Below the pieces are notes generated by a model. It was not told the DNA's origin. It searched no databases and saw nothing but the letters and a program-made list of their open reading frames with translations. Both the position numbers and the translations under genes were made by a program. Positions 34,542 to 43,489 of a DNA stretch of 64,000 nt are shown piece after piece (the first letter of the stretch is position 1; each line of letters starts with the position of its first letter). Source of the stretch: Clostridia bacterium (lineage in GTDB: Bacteria > Bacillota > Clostridia > Christensenellales > CAAEEZ01); assembly GCA_900755035.1 (NCBI GenBank), contig CAAEEZ010000017.1, positions 62,001 through 126,000 of the forward strand. The letters are read 5' to 3'.

Positions 34542-34749
34542 TCTTGAAAAAAAGCTTGATGAACTAAATAAATACGTGGAACTAATATCTAACGAAGAAA
34601 CTACGCTGGAAGAAGGTATTTTGGCGTATGAAAAAGCAACGAAATTATCCAAAGAGTGCTTTACTTTATTAACTGATGCAAGTGGTAAAATAAAAGAACT
34701 TACCAAAGAAATGGAAAATACCTTAAAAGAGATAGAGGACTTTGCATAA
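34534..34749 (+). CDS. xseB: Exodeoxyribonuclease VII small subunit
   Basis: A 71-residue two-helix protein with the family pattern LEKKLDELNKYVELISNEETTLEEGILAYEKATKLSKEC in parts. Several copies coat the coiled-coil of XseA. It overlaps xseA by eight bases and shares one base with ispA, indicating coupled translation that helps set the subunit ratio. Confidence 0.93.
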   Translation: MNNLEKKLDELNKYVELISNEETTLEEGILAYEKATKLSKECFTLLTDASGKIKELTKEMENTLKEIEDFA

Positions 34750-35639
34750 TGAATAAATACGTAGATATTATAAACGAAAGAATTACGAAATATCTTGACG
34801 ATACTTTATATTCGTCTACGCAACCCGTTCACGAAGCAGTACCCGTTACCAACGCTATGAGATATAGTATAATTAACGGTGGTAAAAGATTGCGTCCAAC
34901 TTTGTGTTTGATGGCGGGTGAACTTACGGATAATCCAAATTATTTTGAAAATTGTATGCCGTTTTGCTTGGCTTTGGAGTTTATACATACCTATTCTCTA
35001 ATCCACGACGACTTGCCTAGTATGGATAACGACGATATGAGGCGTGGTAAACCGACGGTGCACAAGCAATTTGACGAGTGCACGGCAATTCTTGCAGGGG
35101 ACGGACTGCTAAATTTAGCATACGAAGTTTTACTAGAAAATATAGAAAAAAATCCAACTAGAAACGTGATAAAGGCTAGCAAAATAATTGCAAGTTGCAG
35201 TGGAATAGTAAGTGGTATGGTAAAAGGTCAGGTGCTTGATATGTATCAAGCAAGCGACACGAAGGAAACTTTGGATAATATCAACTCGTACAAAACGGGC
35301 GCGCTTATTTCGGCGTCGTTACTAGCAGGTGCGGTAGTAAACGAGATGAAAGAAGAGGAAATTAAGGCACTATACGAATATAGTATTTTGCTTGGTAAAT
35401 CGTTCCAAATTGCCGACGACGTACTTGACGTAACTTCGAGTGTGGAAGAACTTGGCAAAAACGTAGGACAAGACGCTAAAAATAATAAGGTTACCTATCC
35501 TAGTTTGTTTGGTGTAGAAGGCGCAAGAGAAATACTGAAAGAACTAGAAAGCGAACAAATAGGGTGCTTATCTATTTTTGGCAAAAGAGCCGATTCTCTA
35601 ATAGAATTAACTAAGAGTCTGACGAATAGAAAAAATTAA
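34749..35639 (+). CDS. ispA: Polyprenyl (farnesyl/geranylgeranyl) diphosphate synthase
   Basis: A trans-prenyltransferase that condenses IPP with allylic diphosphates to C15-C20 products. Both aspartate-rich motifs are present: the first in LIHDDLPSMDNDDMRRGKPTVH, the second in QIADDVLDV. The GGKRLRPTLCLMAGE motif near residues 36-50 binds IPP. The 296-residue length is normal. It lies between xseB and the dxs region, the usual clostridial order, and feeds uppS. Confidence 0.95.
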   Translation: MNKYVDIINERITKYLDDTLYSSTQPVHEAVPVTNAMRYSIINGGKRLRPTLCLMAGELTDNPNYFENCMPFCLALEFIHTYSLIHDDLPSMDNDDMRRGKPTVHKQFDECTAILAGDGLLNLAYEVLLENIEKNPTRNVIKASKIIASCSGIVSGMVKGQVLDMYQASDTKETLDNINSYKTGALISASLLAGAVVNEMKEEEIKALYEYSILLGKSFQIADDVLDVTSSVEELGKNVGQDAKNNKVTYPSLFGVEGAREILKELESEQIGCLSIFGKRADSLIELTKSLTNRKN

Positions 35640-35697
35640 ATTTTTTGCATAAAAATATAATAATTTTGATTAAATCGCAATATAATATTAAAAAAAC

Positions 35698-35726
35698 TTG
35701 AATAATAATGAATATTATTATATAAT
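35698..35726 (+). promoter_or_regulatory. Promoter upstream of the membrane protein and dxs
   Basis: TTGAAT at 35698-35703 and TATAAT at 35721-35726, 17 bases apart. The predicted transcript would begin near 35733, only about seven bases before the likely start codon. Confidence 0.6.
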
Positions 35727-35739
35727 ATTGCGAGGTAAA

Positions 35740-36378
35740 TTGAATAATAAATATTGCGACGAAAACGTTAAAGCAGACGAGTACGAAAGCAAACTATTAA
35801 CCTTAAATCAACGTAAAAGGGGCGTAAGCTACAATTTGTGGTGTGTAAAAATCACGCTTATAACTATGTTGCTTGCAGGTTTTTTCAGCTTTGTTTCTGA
35901 AATTACTTCTTCGGTTACTAGCATTGTTGCAACTATTTTTCTGCTACTTTTTCTTATCGTACTTAGCATTATTTTTGACGGAATTGCTATGGCGGTAACG
36001 TCGTCAAGTAAGCAAAGTTTTTCGTCGTTTGTTAAAGATAAAAGTCAGTTATACTACAAAATAGGCATAAAACTAATAGAAAATCAAGAGAGAGTTGCAA
36101 ATATTTGCGCAGACGTAATAGGTGATATTTTCAGTATCGTTAGCGGTTCGTGTTCAGTATCAATAGTTATCGGGCTTCTAAAAACTTTGCCTAGTAACTA
36201 CGAACAACTTTTAACTATACTTATCAGTAGCATAGTTGCAGGTATCACGGTTGGCGGAAAGGCATTTATGAAAAAAGTTGCAATAAAGAGCGCAAATAGT
36301 TATTTGGTACTTACCGCAAAGATAATTTCGGTATTTATCGGGAGAAAAAATGTATTTAGAAAAAATAAACAGTCCTAG
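35740..36378 (+). CDS. Unrecognised membrane protein between ispA and dxs
   Basis: No family is recognised. The product of about 212 residues has a short hydrophilic N terminus rich in Lys and Glu, two adjacent strong membrane segments (LITMLLAGFFSFVSEI and IVATIFLLLFLIVLSIIF), a central soluble stretch with Ser-rich and Lys-rich parts, and two further weaker hydrophobic segments before a basic C terminus. The start is taken as the TTG at 35740 with GAGG upstream. A TTG at 35698 is in frame but overlaps the -35 box. The last 29 bases overlap dxs, so it is probably co-transcribed with it. Confidence 0.65.
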   Translation: MNNKYCDENVKADEYESKLLTLNQRKRGVSYNLWCVKITLITMLLAGFFSFVSEITSSVTSIVATIFLLLFLIVLSIIFDGIAMAVTSSSKQSFSSFVKDKSQLYYKIGIKLIENQERVANICADVIGDIFSIVSGSCSVSIVIGLLKTLPSNYEQLLTILISSIVAGITVGGKAFMKKVAIKSANSYLVLTAKIISVFIGRKNVFRKNKQS

Positions 36379-38047
36379 CGACCTAAAAAAATTAAAAGAA
36401 GAAAACTTGCCTGATTTAGCGCAGGAGATAAGAAAGGTTTTAATCAACGTTACTGAAAAAAACGGTGGACACCTTGCTTCTAATCTTGGCGTGGTGGAGT
36501 TGACTATTGCGTTGCATTACGTTTTCGATACGCCTAACGACAAAATTATATTCGACGTAGGGCATCAAATTTATACGCATAAATTGCTTACGAATAGGCG
36601 TGAAACGTTTGATAGCATTAGGCAAAAGGACGGAATATCCGGTTTTTCTAACGTAAACGAAAGCGAGTATGACCCATACGTATCCGGACATGCTAGTACT
36701 TCGCTTAGCCTTGCGTGTGGCTTAGCAAGGGCAAGGGCTGTTTCGTTTGAGAATTTTGAAATCATAACCGTGATAGGCGATGGAGCGTTGTCGGGTGGTA
36801 TGGTATACGAAGCGATTAACGATAGTTACAACGTAAACGGCAAGCAAATCGTAATCATTAACGACAACTCAATGTCCATATCAAAAACGGTTGGTTACGT
36901 ACCACAAATACTAAATAGACTAGATAGATATTCTAAAAAAGGTATTATACCAAGCACGAATTGTGAGTACTATTCGGGCGTAAACGGGCACGACTTTAAG
37001 CAACTGATTAGTATGTTTAGATATGCTAAAAATTGCGAAAACAATATAATTATACACGTAAATACAGTAAAGGGAAAAGGGTACAGACCTGCTGAACTTG
37101 ACCCGCTTACCTACCACGGCTTAGTGAACCAAAAGGATATTTTTACCGACGATACCTTTTCAAAAGAGGCAGGGCTTGCGCTTGCCGATATTGCAAAAAC
37201 CGATTCAAAAATCGTTGCGGTAACGGCGGCAATGGCAAAAAGCGTGGGACTAACTAGGTTTAGTCAGTTGTTCCCAAATAGAGTATACGACGTAGGTATT
37301 GCCGAAGAACACGCAGTAACGATGTGTAGCGGAATGACTTTGCTTGGCTGTAAACCGTACTTCTTAGTGTATTCAACTTTCTTACAACGAGGCTTTGACC
37401 AAATTATTCACGACGTATGTATAAACAAGTTGCCCGTTACCTTCCTTGTAGATAGGGCGGGGCTAGTATGCGACGACGGACCAACACACCAAGGCATTTA
37501 CGACGTTTCTTTCTTTAATTTCCTAGACGGCGTAACGGTGCTTGCTCCAAAAGACACTAAGGAACTTAGGGATATGATAGTGTGGTCGAAGGACTATAAC
37601 TTGCCACTTGTGATAAGATATCCAAAAGGTAACGTAAACGTTAAATATCCAAAAACTGAACAAAAAGACCTATTATCGTGGGAATACTTATATAAAACCG
37701 AGAATAATAGAGTAGTTGTTGCTTCGGGTGCTAGAATGGTGGAACTTGCTTATAATATCAATAATGAGCTTTCAGACGAAGAAAAGTACACCGTAATTAA
37801 CGCTAGATGTATAAAACCTATCGATAAAAATGCTATTAAGTTGCTTGAAAACAAAAACGTAGTAGTGCTTGAAGATAACGTAAAAAATGGTGGTTTGTAC
37901 TCGACTATGCTTGATTACGTAAACGAAAACGGAATAAACGCAAGGCTTAGAAGTGTGGCGGTAAATAAAGTTCCATCAATAGGCACGGTTGCTGAATTGC
38001 AACAAGAATGTGGGCTTACTAAGGAAAATATACTAATAAATTTATAA
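36350..38047 (+). CDS. dxs: 1-deoxy-D-xylulose-5-phosphate synthase
   Basis: Dxs condenses pyruvate and glyceraldehyde 3-phosphate, the entry step of the MEP pathway, using thiamine diphosphate. The motifs HLASNLGVVELTIALH, FDVGHQIYTHKLLT, the thiamine-binding GDGALSGGMVYEAIN and the pyrimidine-domain VGIAEEHAVTMCSGM are present, with GLVCDDGPTHQG after them. At 565 residues it is roughly 60 shorter than common homologues. The shortening falls mainly in the loop after NDNSMSISKTVG, leaving YSGVNGHD in place of the usual longer approach to the VDGHD motif. A GGGAG site precedes the ATG. Confidence 0.94.
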   Translation: MYLEKINSPSDLKKLKEENLPDLAQEIRKVLINVTEKNGGHLASNLGVVELTIALHYVFDTPNDKIIFDVGHQIYTHKLLTNRRETFDSIRQKDGISGFSNVNESEYDPYVSGHASTSLSLACGLARARAVSFENFEIITVIGDGALSGGMVYEAINDSYNVNGKQIVIINDNSMSISKTVGYVPQILNRLDRYSKKGIIPSTNCEYYSGVNGHDFKQLISMFRYAKNCENNIIIHVNTVKGKGYRPAELDPLTYHGLVNQKDIFTDDTFSKEAGLALADIAKTDSKIVAVTAAMAKSVGLTRFSQLFPNRVYDVGIAEEHAVTMCSGMTLLGCKPYFLVYSTFLQRGFDQIIHDVCINKLPVTFLVDRAGLVCDDGPTHQGIYDVSFFNFLDGVTVLAPKDTKELRDMIVWSKDYNLPLVIRYPKGNVNVKYPKTEQKDLLSWEYLYKTENNRVVVASGARMVELAYNINNELSDEEKYTVINARCIKPIDKNAIKLLENKNVVVLEDNVKNGGLYSTMLDYVNENGINARLRSVAVNKVPSIGTVAELQQECGLTKENILINL

Positions 38048-38104
38048 TAATTTTTGAAATAAATATAGTTTTATAAATTATTTTATTTATTTTATGTATA
38101 TTTA

Positions 38105-38133
38105 TTGATAATTTTATGCAATTATTGTATAAT
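38105..38133 (+). promoter_or_regulatory. Promoter of nadK-argR-recN
   Basis: TTGATA at 38105-38110 and TATAAT at 38128-38133 with 17-base spacing. Confidence 0.75.
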
Positions 38134-38149
38134 CTTTTATGGTGTCTAT

Positions 38150-38995
38150 ATGAATATTGGAGTATACGTAAACGAAAGTAAGGATAAAAACTTTGTCGTT
38201 ACCAACAATTTAATAGATTTGCTTGTAAATAAAAACATAAATTTTGCCGTTCACGAAAAGTATGCGTCAAATAAGGCGGTTAATAGAAAATCTCTTAAAG
38301 ATTTAGTTGATTTTGCCGACGTTATGATAGTACTTGGCGGCGACGGTACTATTTTACAAGTGATAAAAGAGTGCGTGCCAAAAAAAGTGACCGTCGTTGG
38401 CATAAACCTTGGTCATCTCGGTTTTTTGATGGATTTTGAGAAAAACGAACTTGAAAAATTATTGGACACGCTATTATCAGGTGGCTACGTAACCGAGGAG
38501 CGTACACTTATCGAGGTAACGCTAAATGACAAGAAATTCGTTGCACTAAACGACGTGGTAATATCGAAGGGCGAAAACACTAGGCTTATAAATATATCGG
38601 CAAAAGTGGACGGGGCGTTAGTAGATAATTATTTTTGCGACGGAATTATAGTAAGTACGCCGACGGGCTCTACGGCGTACTCTATGTCGGTAGGCGGTCC
38701 GATATTAGCTCCAAACGTTGAGGGCTTCATAATAAACCCTATATCGAGCCACTCTTTACATAGTAGACCTATCGTGGTAAGTAGCGACAGCGAAATAACG
38801 CTGAATTGTAGCAAACTTTCTAGTGATTGCCAGCTTGTCGTTGACGGCGAACTTGCCGATAAAATAAAAAATAATGAAATAGTAAAAGTAAATAAATCAA
38901 AAAATAAAGCCACGTTTATTAGGGTGGGTGCAAACGGATTTTTCGACGTATTGCTAAACAAACTAAATAAATGGGGCGTAACGGATAAGGAGTAA
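38150..38995 (+). CDS. nadK: NAD kinase
   Basis: NadK makes NADP from NAD and ATP or polyphosphate. The 281-residue protein has the GGDGT motif with the catalytic Asp65, the NLGHLGFL segment, the TPTGSTAYSMSVGGPIL signature and the NPISSHSLHSRP region. The ATG at 38150 is chosen since the alternative TTG at 38105 lies in the -35 box. Upstream of it is GGTG at modest strength. The order nadK-argR-recN is that of Bacillus. Confidence 0.95.
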   Translation: MNIGVYVNESKDKNFVVTNNLIDLLVNKNINFAVHEKYASNKAVNRKSLKDLVDFADVMIVLGGDGTILQVIKECVPKKVTVVGINLGHLGFLMDFEKNELEKLLDTLLSGGYVTEERTLIEVTLNDKKFVALNDVVISKGENTRLINISAKVDGALVDNYFCDGIIVSTPTGSTAYSMSVGGPILAPNVEGFIINPISSHSLHSRPIVVSSDSEITLNCSKLSSDCQLVVDGELADKIKNNEIVKVNKSKNKATFIRVGANGFFDVLLNKLNKWGVTDKE

Positions 38996-38997
38996 TT

Positions 38998-39450
38998 ATG
39001 ACGAGAAACATAAGACAAATTAGAATACTTGAAATTATAAAAAATAATAGTATTAGAACGCAAGAAGAACTTGTTGCGCATCTTGAAAGAGAAAATTTTA
39101 AGGTAACGCAAGCAACCGTTTCTCGTGATATTAAAGAACTTGGATTGGTAAAGGTGAGCGACGGCGATTATAAGTATAAATACGCTTATAACGACGACAA
39201 AACCAAAAAAGTACCAAACAAACTACTAAATATGTTCCGTGAGTGCGTGTCTAGTATTAGGTGCGCAAACAATATCGTTGTGGTAAAAACGCTTATCGGC
39301 TCGGCAAATACGGCTGCTGCTATGGTGGACACGGTAGACCACGAAGATATTTTGGGTTCGGTAGCAGGTGACGACACTGTAATTATCGTTACAGTAGATA
39401 ATCCGTCGGCTATTGAACTTCGTGATAGACTAAACGATTTGTTAAATTAG
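38998..39450 (+). CDS. argR: Arginine repressor ArgR (AhrC)
   Basis: A hexameric, arginine-responsive DNA-binding protein that controls arginine synthesis and breakdown. The 150-residue protein has the winged-helix domain with IRTQEELVAHLERENFKVTQATVSRDIKELGLVKV in parts and the C-terminal arginine-binding and oligomerisation domain with GSANTAAAMVDTVDHEDILGSVAGDDTVIIV in parts. In Bacillota the gene is linked to recN regardless of arginine genes. No arginine biosynthetic gene is in this window. Confidence 0.95.
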   Translation: MTRNIRQIRILEIIKNNSIRTQEELVAHLERENFKVTQATVSRDIKELGLVKVSDGDYKYKYAYNDDKTKKVPNKLLNMFRECVSSIRCANNIVVVKTLIGSANTAAAMVDTVDHEDILGSVAGDDTVIIVTVDNPSAIELRDRLNDLLN

Positions 39451-39454
39451 TATT

Positions 39455-41140
39455 ATGTTAAAACTTATAGAAATACGCAATATCGCCTTAATAGACGAAC
39501 TTAAATTAGAACTTAGCGAAGGGCTAAATATCCTAAGTGGCGAAACCGGCGCAGGTAAGTCGATTATTATCGATTCTTTTAATTTCGTTATGGGCGAAAG
39601 GGCGGATAAAACGCTTATAAGGCACAATCAAGAGTTTGCTACGGTACAAGCCGTTTTTGAAAATTATCTAACCGCTGGTGTTAGAGAAGTACTTAATCAA
39701 AACGGAATTGATATCGATAGCGAACTTATTTTATATAGGAAAATGAGCGTAAACGGCAAAAACGAGTGCAGAATAAATGGAAGACTAGTTACGCTTGCCG
39801 TGCTTAAAGACCTTACTTCAAAACTTGCCGATATACACGGACAACACGAGCACCAATCACTACTTAATCCTGAGAGCCACATCGTACTTTTGGATAAGTT
39901 TGGTGGCGAGAAATTAGAGAATTGTAAAGAAAAATATTTATCGAGTTATAACGAGTATCAAGAAGTATTACAAAAAATATCAAAGTACACGAGTAGCGAA
40001 GATAGAGCAAGAAAATTAGATATTTTAGAGTACCAAATAGACGAGATTGAAAAAGCAAATTTGTACGACGGCGAAGAGGAAGAAATAAAATTAAAAATTA
40101 AAAAAATATCTAACGTCCAAAAAATAAGCGAAAACTTATCAAGCGCTATTAGCGACCTATACAAAGGTGATTTTTGCGCTGATAATTATATAAATTCGGC
40201 AAGTAGTAGTCTTTCACAAATTAGCGAATACGACGAAAACGTTTCTACGCTTAACGATAGATTATCTAGTTGCGAAATTGAATTAAAAGATATTGCCGAA
40301 ACGCTTGAAGATATTTTGTCTAGCGTTGATTATAGCGAAAACGAGATAAACGCATTGCAAGATAGGTACGACTTAATAAAGGGATTAGAAAGAAAATACG
40401 GCAAAACTATTGCCGACGTGTTAAGTTTTTTCGATAGTGCAGTTAAGGAAAGAGATTTTTACCAAAATAGCGAACAAGAACTACTAAAATTGGAAAAAGA
40501 AGCCGAAAAATTAAGAGCCGAAACCGAGCAAGTAGGTGGTAATCTTAGTGATATAAGAAAAGAGACGGCAAACGTGCTTACTAAAAAGATACAAAGCGAA
40601 CTAAGTGAACTTGGTATGAAAAATGCAAAGTTTAGCGTTGATTTTCAAAAAAAATCTTTATCAAGTAACGGCGTAGACGAAGTGGAGTTTTTGATTTCGG
40701 CAAACCTTGGCGAGCCGTTAAAACCACTAGCAAAAGTAATTAGTGGTGGCGAGATGAGCAGATTTATGCTGGCAATAAAAGTAATTCTTGCAGATATCGA
40801 CGAAATAAATACGATGGTGTTTGACGAGATTGATACGGGTATTAGTGGCGTGATTGCAAGTGTAGTTGCAAATAAGCTATACGAAATATCTGTAAACAGG
40901 CAAGTGATTGCCGTAACGCATTTGCCACAACTTACCTCTATGGCTGATAAGCACTATTTAATAGAAAAAACGGCGTCGAACGGCAAAACGAATACGAACG
41001 TTTACTTACTTGATTATAATGGCTCGATTAAGGAAATATCTAGGCTTATTGGTGGTGGCGAAAGTAATTACGGCGAACTTCACGCAAAGGAAATGAAGGA
41101 TAAAGCGACCAAAATAAAAAAACAAATTGCGAATAAATAA
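39455..41140 (+). CDS. recN: DNA repair protein RecN
   Basis: RecN is an SMC-like ATPase that gathers broken DNA ends during double-strand break repair. The 561-residue protein has Walker A GETGAGKS at residues 29-36, a long coiled-coil middle part, and the ABC signature ISGGEMSRFMLAIKVIL followed by Walker B MVFDEIDTGISG. Length is normal. It starts five bases after argR without a clear ribosome binding site of its own. Confidence 0.95.
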   Translation: MLKLIEIRNIALIDELKLELSEGLNILSGETGAGKSIIIDSFNFVMGERADKTLIRHNQEFATVQAVFENYLTAGVREVLNQNGIDIDSELILYRKMSVNGKNECRINGRLVTLAVLKDLTSKLADIHGQHEHQSLLNPESHIVLLDKFGGEKLENCKEKYLSSYNEYQEVLQKISKYTSSEDRARKLDILEYQIDEIEKANLYDGEEEEIKLKIKKISNVQKISENLSSAISDLYKGDFCADNYINSASSSLSQISEYDENVSTLNDRLSSCEIELKDIAETLEDILSSVDYSENEINALQDRYDLIKGLERKYGKTIADVLSFFDSAVKERDFYQNSEQELLKLEKEAEKLRAETEQVGGNLSDIRKETANVLTKKIQSELSELGMKNAKFSVDFQKKSLSSNGVDEVEFLISANLGEPLKPLAKVISGGEMSRFMLAIKVILADIDEINTMVFDEIDTGISGVIASVVANKLYEISVNRQVIAVTHLPQLTSMADKHYLIEKTASNGKTNTNVYLLDYNGSIKEISRLIGGGESNYGELHAKEMKDKATKIKKQIANK

Positions 41141-41176
41141 AAACTTTTCGCTAAAACTATTTTTAGTGAGGGTTTT

Positions 41177-42265
41177 ATGTCGAAAGATTTTATAAAAAAG
41201 ACGGTAGCCTTGACGCTACTGTTTTTTATTACGATTTTTCCATTATGTTTTTTGTGTGTCGATAACGCTAAATTAGCATTTGCTGATAACGTTAGTTATA
41301 ATAGTAACGTAGGTTTTGTTAGCGACAACGAAATACTATCGCTTACAAATTCTAACGAAGTGTATCTAGGTGGTATTCCGCTTGGAATTAAAATTGGTGG
41401 AAACGGATTGCTTGTTACGGGATTTAATACGGTGCTAACGAAAAACGGCAAGATAAATCCGTTTGCAAATAGTTTGGTAAGCATAGGCGACGTGCTTGAA
41501 AGCGTAAATGGCGTTAGGGTGAAAACGGCAAAAGAACTAAGCGAAGCGCTTAATGGTATGGGAAAAACCGTAGAATTAACGTTTAATAAGGGCGGTCAAG
41601 AAGTAATATTAAAAATGGAAGTGCTTGACGATTTAATTAGTGGAGAAAAACAACTTGGATTAAAGGTAAAAGAGGACGTACTTGGAATAGGTACGCTTAC
41701 GTTTGTAGACTATCAAAAGAGGTTCGGAGCACTAGGACATCACGTTGTAGACGGTGAAACGGGTGCTATCGGGCAACTAAAAAGTGGCGAAGTTGTTAGC
41801 AGCGTGATAATAGGTAGCACAAAAGCGAAAAATAAAACGGCAGGACACTTGAACGGGTTAATCAGCGAAAAAAAATTGGGAACAATAGATAAAAATACGA
41901 ATTTTGGAATATATGGAAATGCCGATATTGACCTTGTAAGAGGACTAAATAAAATAGAAGTTGCATCAAGAAGTGATATTAAAATGGGCAAAGCACAAAT
42001 TTTATCGACTATTGATGGAACAAAACCAAAACTATATGACGTGGAAATCGTTAAACTAACAAGGCAAAATACTCCTAGCGAAAGAAGTATAATTATAAGG
42101 GTAACTGATAAAGAACTTATTGCTAAAACGGGTGGTATAGTGCAGGGAATGAGTGGAAGCCCGATTATCCAAAATGGAAAACTTGTAGGGGCTCTAACAC
42201 ACGTATTTTTAAGTGATGCTAAAAAAGGATACGGTATATATATTGATTGGATGCTAAATAACTAA
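41177..42265 (+). CDS. spoIVB: SpoIVB serine peptidase
   Basis: SpoIVB is made in the forespore, crosses the membrane and triggers sigma-K activation in the mother cell by cutting SpoIVFA. The 362-residue protein has an N-terminal membrane anchor (about 8-33), a PDZ domain (about 75-150), and the S55 peptidase domain with His188 in ALGHHVV and Ser326 in QGMSGSPI, the likely catalytic pair, plus the family's SGEVVSSVIIGSTKAKNKTAGHLNG loop. It is somewhat shorter than the Bacillus enzyme (about 425). TGAGGG lies before the ATG. Sigma-K pathway genes are not in this window. Confidence 0.94.
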   Translation: MSKDFIKKTVALTLLFFITIFPLCFLCVDNAKLAFADNVSYNSNVGFVSDNEILSLTNSNEVYLGGIPLGIKIGGNGLLVTGFNTVLTKNGKINPFANSLVSIGDVLESVNGVRVKTAKELSEALNGMGKTVELTFNKGGQEVILKMEVLDDLISGEKQLGLKVKEDVLGIGTLTFVDYQKRFGALGHHVVDGETGAIGQLKSGEVVSSVIIGSTKAKNKTAGHLNGLISEKKLGTIDKNTNFGIYGNADIDLVRGLNKIEVASRSDIKMGKAQILSTIDGTKPKLYDVEIVKLTRQNTPSERSIIIRVTDKELIAKTGGIVQGMSGSPIIQNGKLVGALTHVFLSDAKKGYGIYIDWMLNN

Positions 42266-42353
42266 TTCAAAAAAACTGAATATTTACTATAAATTGACAA
42301 TTACTAATGTTTTTCTATTCGTGCCTTGTAGTATATTATAACTAAGGTAAGAT

Positions 42354-42692
42354 ATGAAAGAAAACGTTAGTAATTATTTATTAAAACTTGGATTTTCTCC
42401 AAACAAAATGGGATATAGGTATTTGCACGAACTAATCAGTATGGGGCTAGATAGCGAAAATATATTGCCGTTAAAACATAACGGTTATAAAGTATTGTCT
42501 AAAAAATACCTTAAAAGTGTGGAAACGATTGAAAAAGATATTCAAAACGCTATATCTATTGCGTGGCTTAAAGGGAACGTTGATATAATATACGAAGAGT
42601 TTGGCGAAACTATCGACGTAGATAGGGGAAAGCCGTCTAATAAGCAATTTATAATGACTGCTATAATAAAACTTGAAAGAGAAATAGCGTAG
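42354..42692 (+). CDS. Spo0A-type DNA-binding domain without receiver domain
   Basis: The gene sits directly after spoIVB, exactly where spo0A lies in endospore formers. All 112 residues align with the Spo0A effector domain: the opening NYLLKLGFSPNKMGYRYLHELI, the recognition-helix block TIEKDIQNAISIAWLKGN (residues 58-75) and the end RGKPSNKQFIMTAIIKLE. Normal Spo0A is about 260 residues with an N-terminal receiver domain carrying the phosphorylated aspartate. That domain is absent, and the 88 bases upstream cannot encode it. In the recognition helix, Glu60 matches the conserved glutamate, but Lys61, Gln64 and Asn65 replace the Arg, Arg and His usual in Spo0A. AAGGTAAG precedes the ATG. It may act as a phosphorylation-independent regulator or be a reduced relic. 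The domain assignment is strong, the function is not known. Confidence 0.88.
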   Translation: MKENVSNYLLKLGFSPNKMGYRYLHELISMGLDSENILPLKHNGYKVLSKKYLKSVETIEKDIQNAISIAWLKGNVDIIYEEFGETIDVDRGKPSNKQFIMTAIIKLEREIA

Positions 42693-42791
42693 AAAAAAAA
42701 ATAATTGAAGCATTTTTTAATGTAATAATGAAAAAATGCTATAAAAGTAAATATTTGTAATAAAAACAAGATATTCGACGTATTTTTTAAT

Positions 42792-43358
42792 ATGAAGAAT
42801 ATCTTTTGTTTGCTATCGATACTAAAAAGTAAAGTAATAGAGTACAAGAAAGTAATAGTATTATGCGCTGTTGTTTTGCTGTTTGGCATAATATTAGGTG
42901 TCGTTTTTGCTACTATATCAATCGACGAATATACTAAATTATTGTTAAAGGATAATTTAGACGTTTGTTTAATTCGTTTTTTAGGCGTGTTATTTGTGGT
43001 TGGGGTAGGTATTTTTATTTCTACGCTTAATTATTATTTGAATATTTTAACGCCTATATCAATCGTTTTGTTGGGGTACTATTTTGGTAAATATTTAGCG
43101 CTTACGTTTAGGTTCAATTTATTTAATTCACTACTTTCTATTGCGTTTTTCTTTATTCCGCTACTTTTAATTTGCTTAATTTACGTAGTATGTTTATCGG
43201 CATTTTATTTTGAGGACTATTTTTCAAAGGCTGTAGACCTGTGTAATAGCAAATATAAACTAATTAAAATGCTGGTAAGTTACCTTGTAACGTCAACGGT
43301 TAGTATTCTAATTTTTTTAATTTCGGCTAATTTTACAAATACGATAAATATCATTTAA
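42792..43358 (+). CDS. Membrane protein, probable SpoIIM-like (stage II sporulation protein M)
   Basis: A 188-residue protein with five predicted membrane segments and a short cytoplasmic N terminus, starting VIVLCAVVLLFGIILGVVFA and including a long FFFIPLLLICLIYVVCLSAF helix. Length, topology and the position between spo0A and dacF match SpoIIM, which works with SpoIID and SpoIIP in engulfment by degrading septal peptidoglycan. In Bacillus spoIIM also lies a few genes before dacF. Sequence motifs alone are not decisive, so it could be an unrelated polytopic protein. No clear ribosome binding site was seen. Confidence 0.55.
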   Translation: MKNIFCLLSILKSKVIEYKKVIVLCAVVLLFGIILGVVFATISIDEYTKLLLKDNLDVCLIRFLGVLFVVGVGIFISTLNYYLNILTPISIVLLGYYFGKYLALTFRFNLFNSLLSIAFFFIPLLLICLIYVVCLSAFYFEDYFSKAVDLCNSKYKLIKMLVSYLVTSTVSILIFLISANFTNTINII

Positions 43359-43489
43359 TAGAATACTTTATTATTAAAAATGTTTAATTATAGAATAAAA
43401 GTATTATATATAAACTAATAATCTATAGCAGTATTATAAAAATTGATATTTTATAAAAATATGCCAATAATAACGTAAAGGAGAAACGT

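Noticed and set aside
42266..42353. Hidden or frameshifted receiver domain upstream of the Spo0A-like gene
   Set aside because: Only 88 bases separate it from the spoIVB stop; a receiver needs about 360, and no frame there is open or family-like.
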